Shown here: in pieces, positions 22,852 to 23,766 of the stretch
Position numbering within the stretch: position 1 is the stretch's first letter
How the letters are laid out: each line of letters starts with the position of its first letter
Source: Hyphochytrium catenoides
Lineage: Eukaryota > Sar > Hyphochytriomycetes > Hyphochytriales > Hyphochytriaceae
Direction of reading: 5' to 3'
Length of the DNA: 23,766 bases
NCBI GenBank assembly: GCA_900088475.1
Contig: FLMG01004601.1
Location: 1 to 23,766 of the forward strand
Made by a program: the position numbers and the translations under genes
Notes under the pieces: generated by a model
Told to the model about the DNA's origin: nothing
The model's input: the letters and a program-made list of their open reading frames with translations, nothing else
The model's database searches: none

Positions 22852-23498
22852 ACATAGTGCTGCCAATAATAGTAGCCAAAGGCGATCACCTATCCGGTTG
22901 AAGAAGAAAATGGTCACATCTCGTGGCAGGAGCACCCTGGAAACCGTCACTACTGCTATGAGGGAGCTACCACCTACCAAGAGAGGGTCAACAACCTGGA
23001 GATGAATGTCTTACCGAAGAAAGTGAGGTACATTGCAATAAACAAAGTCCGAGTAGGAGAACCTCTACGGAGGTTATTGAAACCTCTACACAGTCGTCTG
23101 ACCACCCTCGCATTATATTATCAAGCCAGCCTGATTCATCTAGCCGCCTGGTTTGTATATTGAGCCAAAGTTGAAGTGGCTTGTAGTATGATAATGACAT
23201 TAGGGCTTGTCGGCAAAAAGGCCGGTTGGGTTCAGTGGCTTTTAGTTCTTGAGGAAGTTGTCGCTTCTGCGTAAGGGCAGCAGACAGACTGTTAAGATGG
23301 GATGGATGCTGCCAACTCTAAGCGGGCAGAAGCGCATAGTTGCTAGGAGCACCAGGGAACTGTTGTGCTGGACGCTATGGTTCTTATCCCTCTGCAGTTG
23401 CGGAGAGAGACAAAGAGAGAGAGACAGCAACAAAGAGACAGTGACAGAGACAAAGAGGCAGAGCAGAGACCGAGACAGAGAGAGACAGAGAGAGAGAC

Positions 23499-23557
<59 letters not shown>

Positions 23558-23766
23558 AAGAGTACACTGTAGGAGAAAGAGAGGACAATGAAGAGATACA
23601 AGATACATGAGGGAACAAGGAAGCGAGAGCCGAATAGAAGAGACAGGTGTCCAAGAAATTGATTGGCTTTCAGAGATCCACACATCCACACCGTGGGCCA
23701 CTTCCATTTGAAGCTTTTCCTCCTCTAGACAAGAACCTTCCTCGCCCGACCTTCGCTCTCTCTATC
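22852..23766. other. Right-edge non-coding region
   Basis: Apart from a possible third-frame tail of the protease gene (22823-23005) and the GA-rich repeat, nothing coding is recognised. The long open frames across 23240-23707 come from the simple repeat, which lacks stops in several frames. Confidence 0.5.
23403..23563. repeat. GA-rich microsatellite
   Basis: About 160 bp of purine-rich simple sequence. It begins as imperfect GAGACA/GAGACC hexamer-like units and becomes nearly pure (GA)n with single AAA interruptions after about 23490. It generates spurious Arg/Glu-rich or Ser/Leu-rich open frames on both strands. Shorter (GA)n or (CT)n tracts also occur in the APC1 introns, so this motif is common in the genome. 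Confidence 0.9.

Noticed and set aside
23240-23707. Long Ser/Leu-rich and Arg/Glu-rich open frames
   Set aside because: They are produced by the GA-rich microsatellite, which lacks stop codons in several frames.

Overview
The window is nuclear DNA of a eukaryote. Every confident gene is cut by short spliceosomal introns (about 57-330 nt, GT-AG with one probable GC-AG), there are no bacterial operons, and the products are typically eukaryotic: ER-stress proteins, a nuclear poly(A) polymerase and the largest scaffold of the anaphase-promoting complex. Genes are tightly packed on both strands, which suggests a compact unicellular genome such as an alga or other protist. The lineage cannot be fixed from this sequence. 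A 32-base N run shows it is an assembled scaffold.

Layout. 546-927 (+): a RAMP4/SERP1-like ER membrane protein in three exons, the first ending right after the ATG. 1129-1881 (-): a four-exon MANF/ARMET homologue with all eight cysteines. 2611-4820 (+): a 487-residue coiled-coil protein of unknown function in 12 exons. 4803-5261 (-): a 129-residue unknown protein whose last 18 coding bases overlap the end of the coiled-coil gene tail to tail. 5752-6640 (-): a 187-residue unknown protein, head to head with the next gene with only 66 bp between start codons. 6707-10305 (+): canonical poly(A) polymerase, nine exons, 650 residues. 10588-20550 (-): APC1, about 23 exons and roughly 2,050 residues, broken by the N gap at 11727-11758. 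20551-21362: intergenic, with pentamer repeats. 21363-22851 (+): a broken reading frame made of a helix-rich segment followed by a trypsin-like serine protease whose triad residues lie in two frames. 23403-23563: a GA-rich microsatellite.

How the genes relate. SERP1 and MANF are convergent neighbours, and both act in the ER and are stress-induced in animals, so co-regulation is worth testing. Poly(A) polymerase and APC1 are convergent housekeeping genes with 282 bp between stops. The right end (about 20.9-23.7 kb), with repeats and a decayed protease, looks like a less constrained accessory segment.

Exon boundaries were assigned by eye from splice consensus, phase continuity and recalled family sequences. 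No alignment was run.
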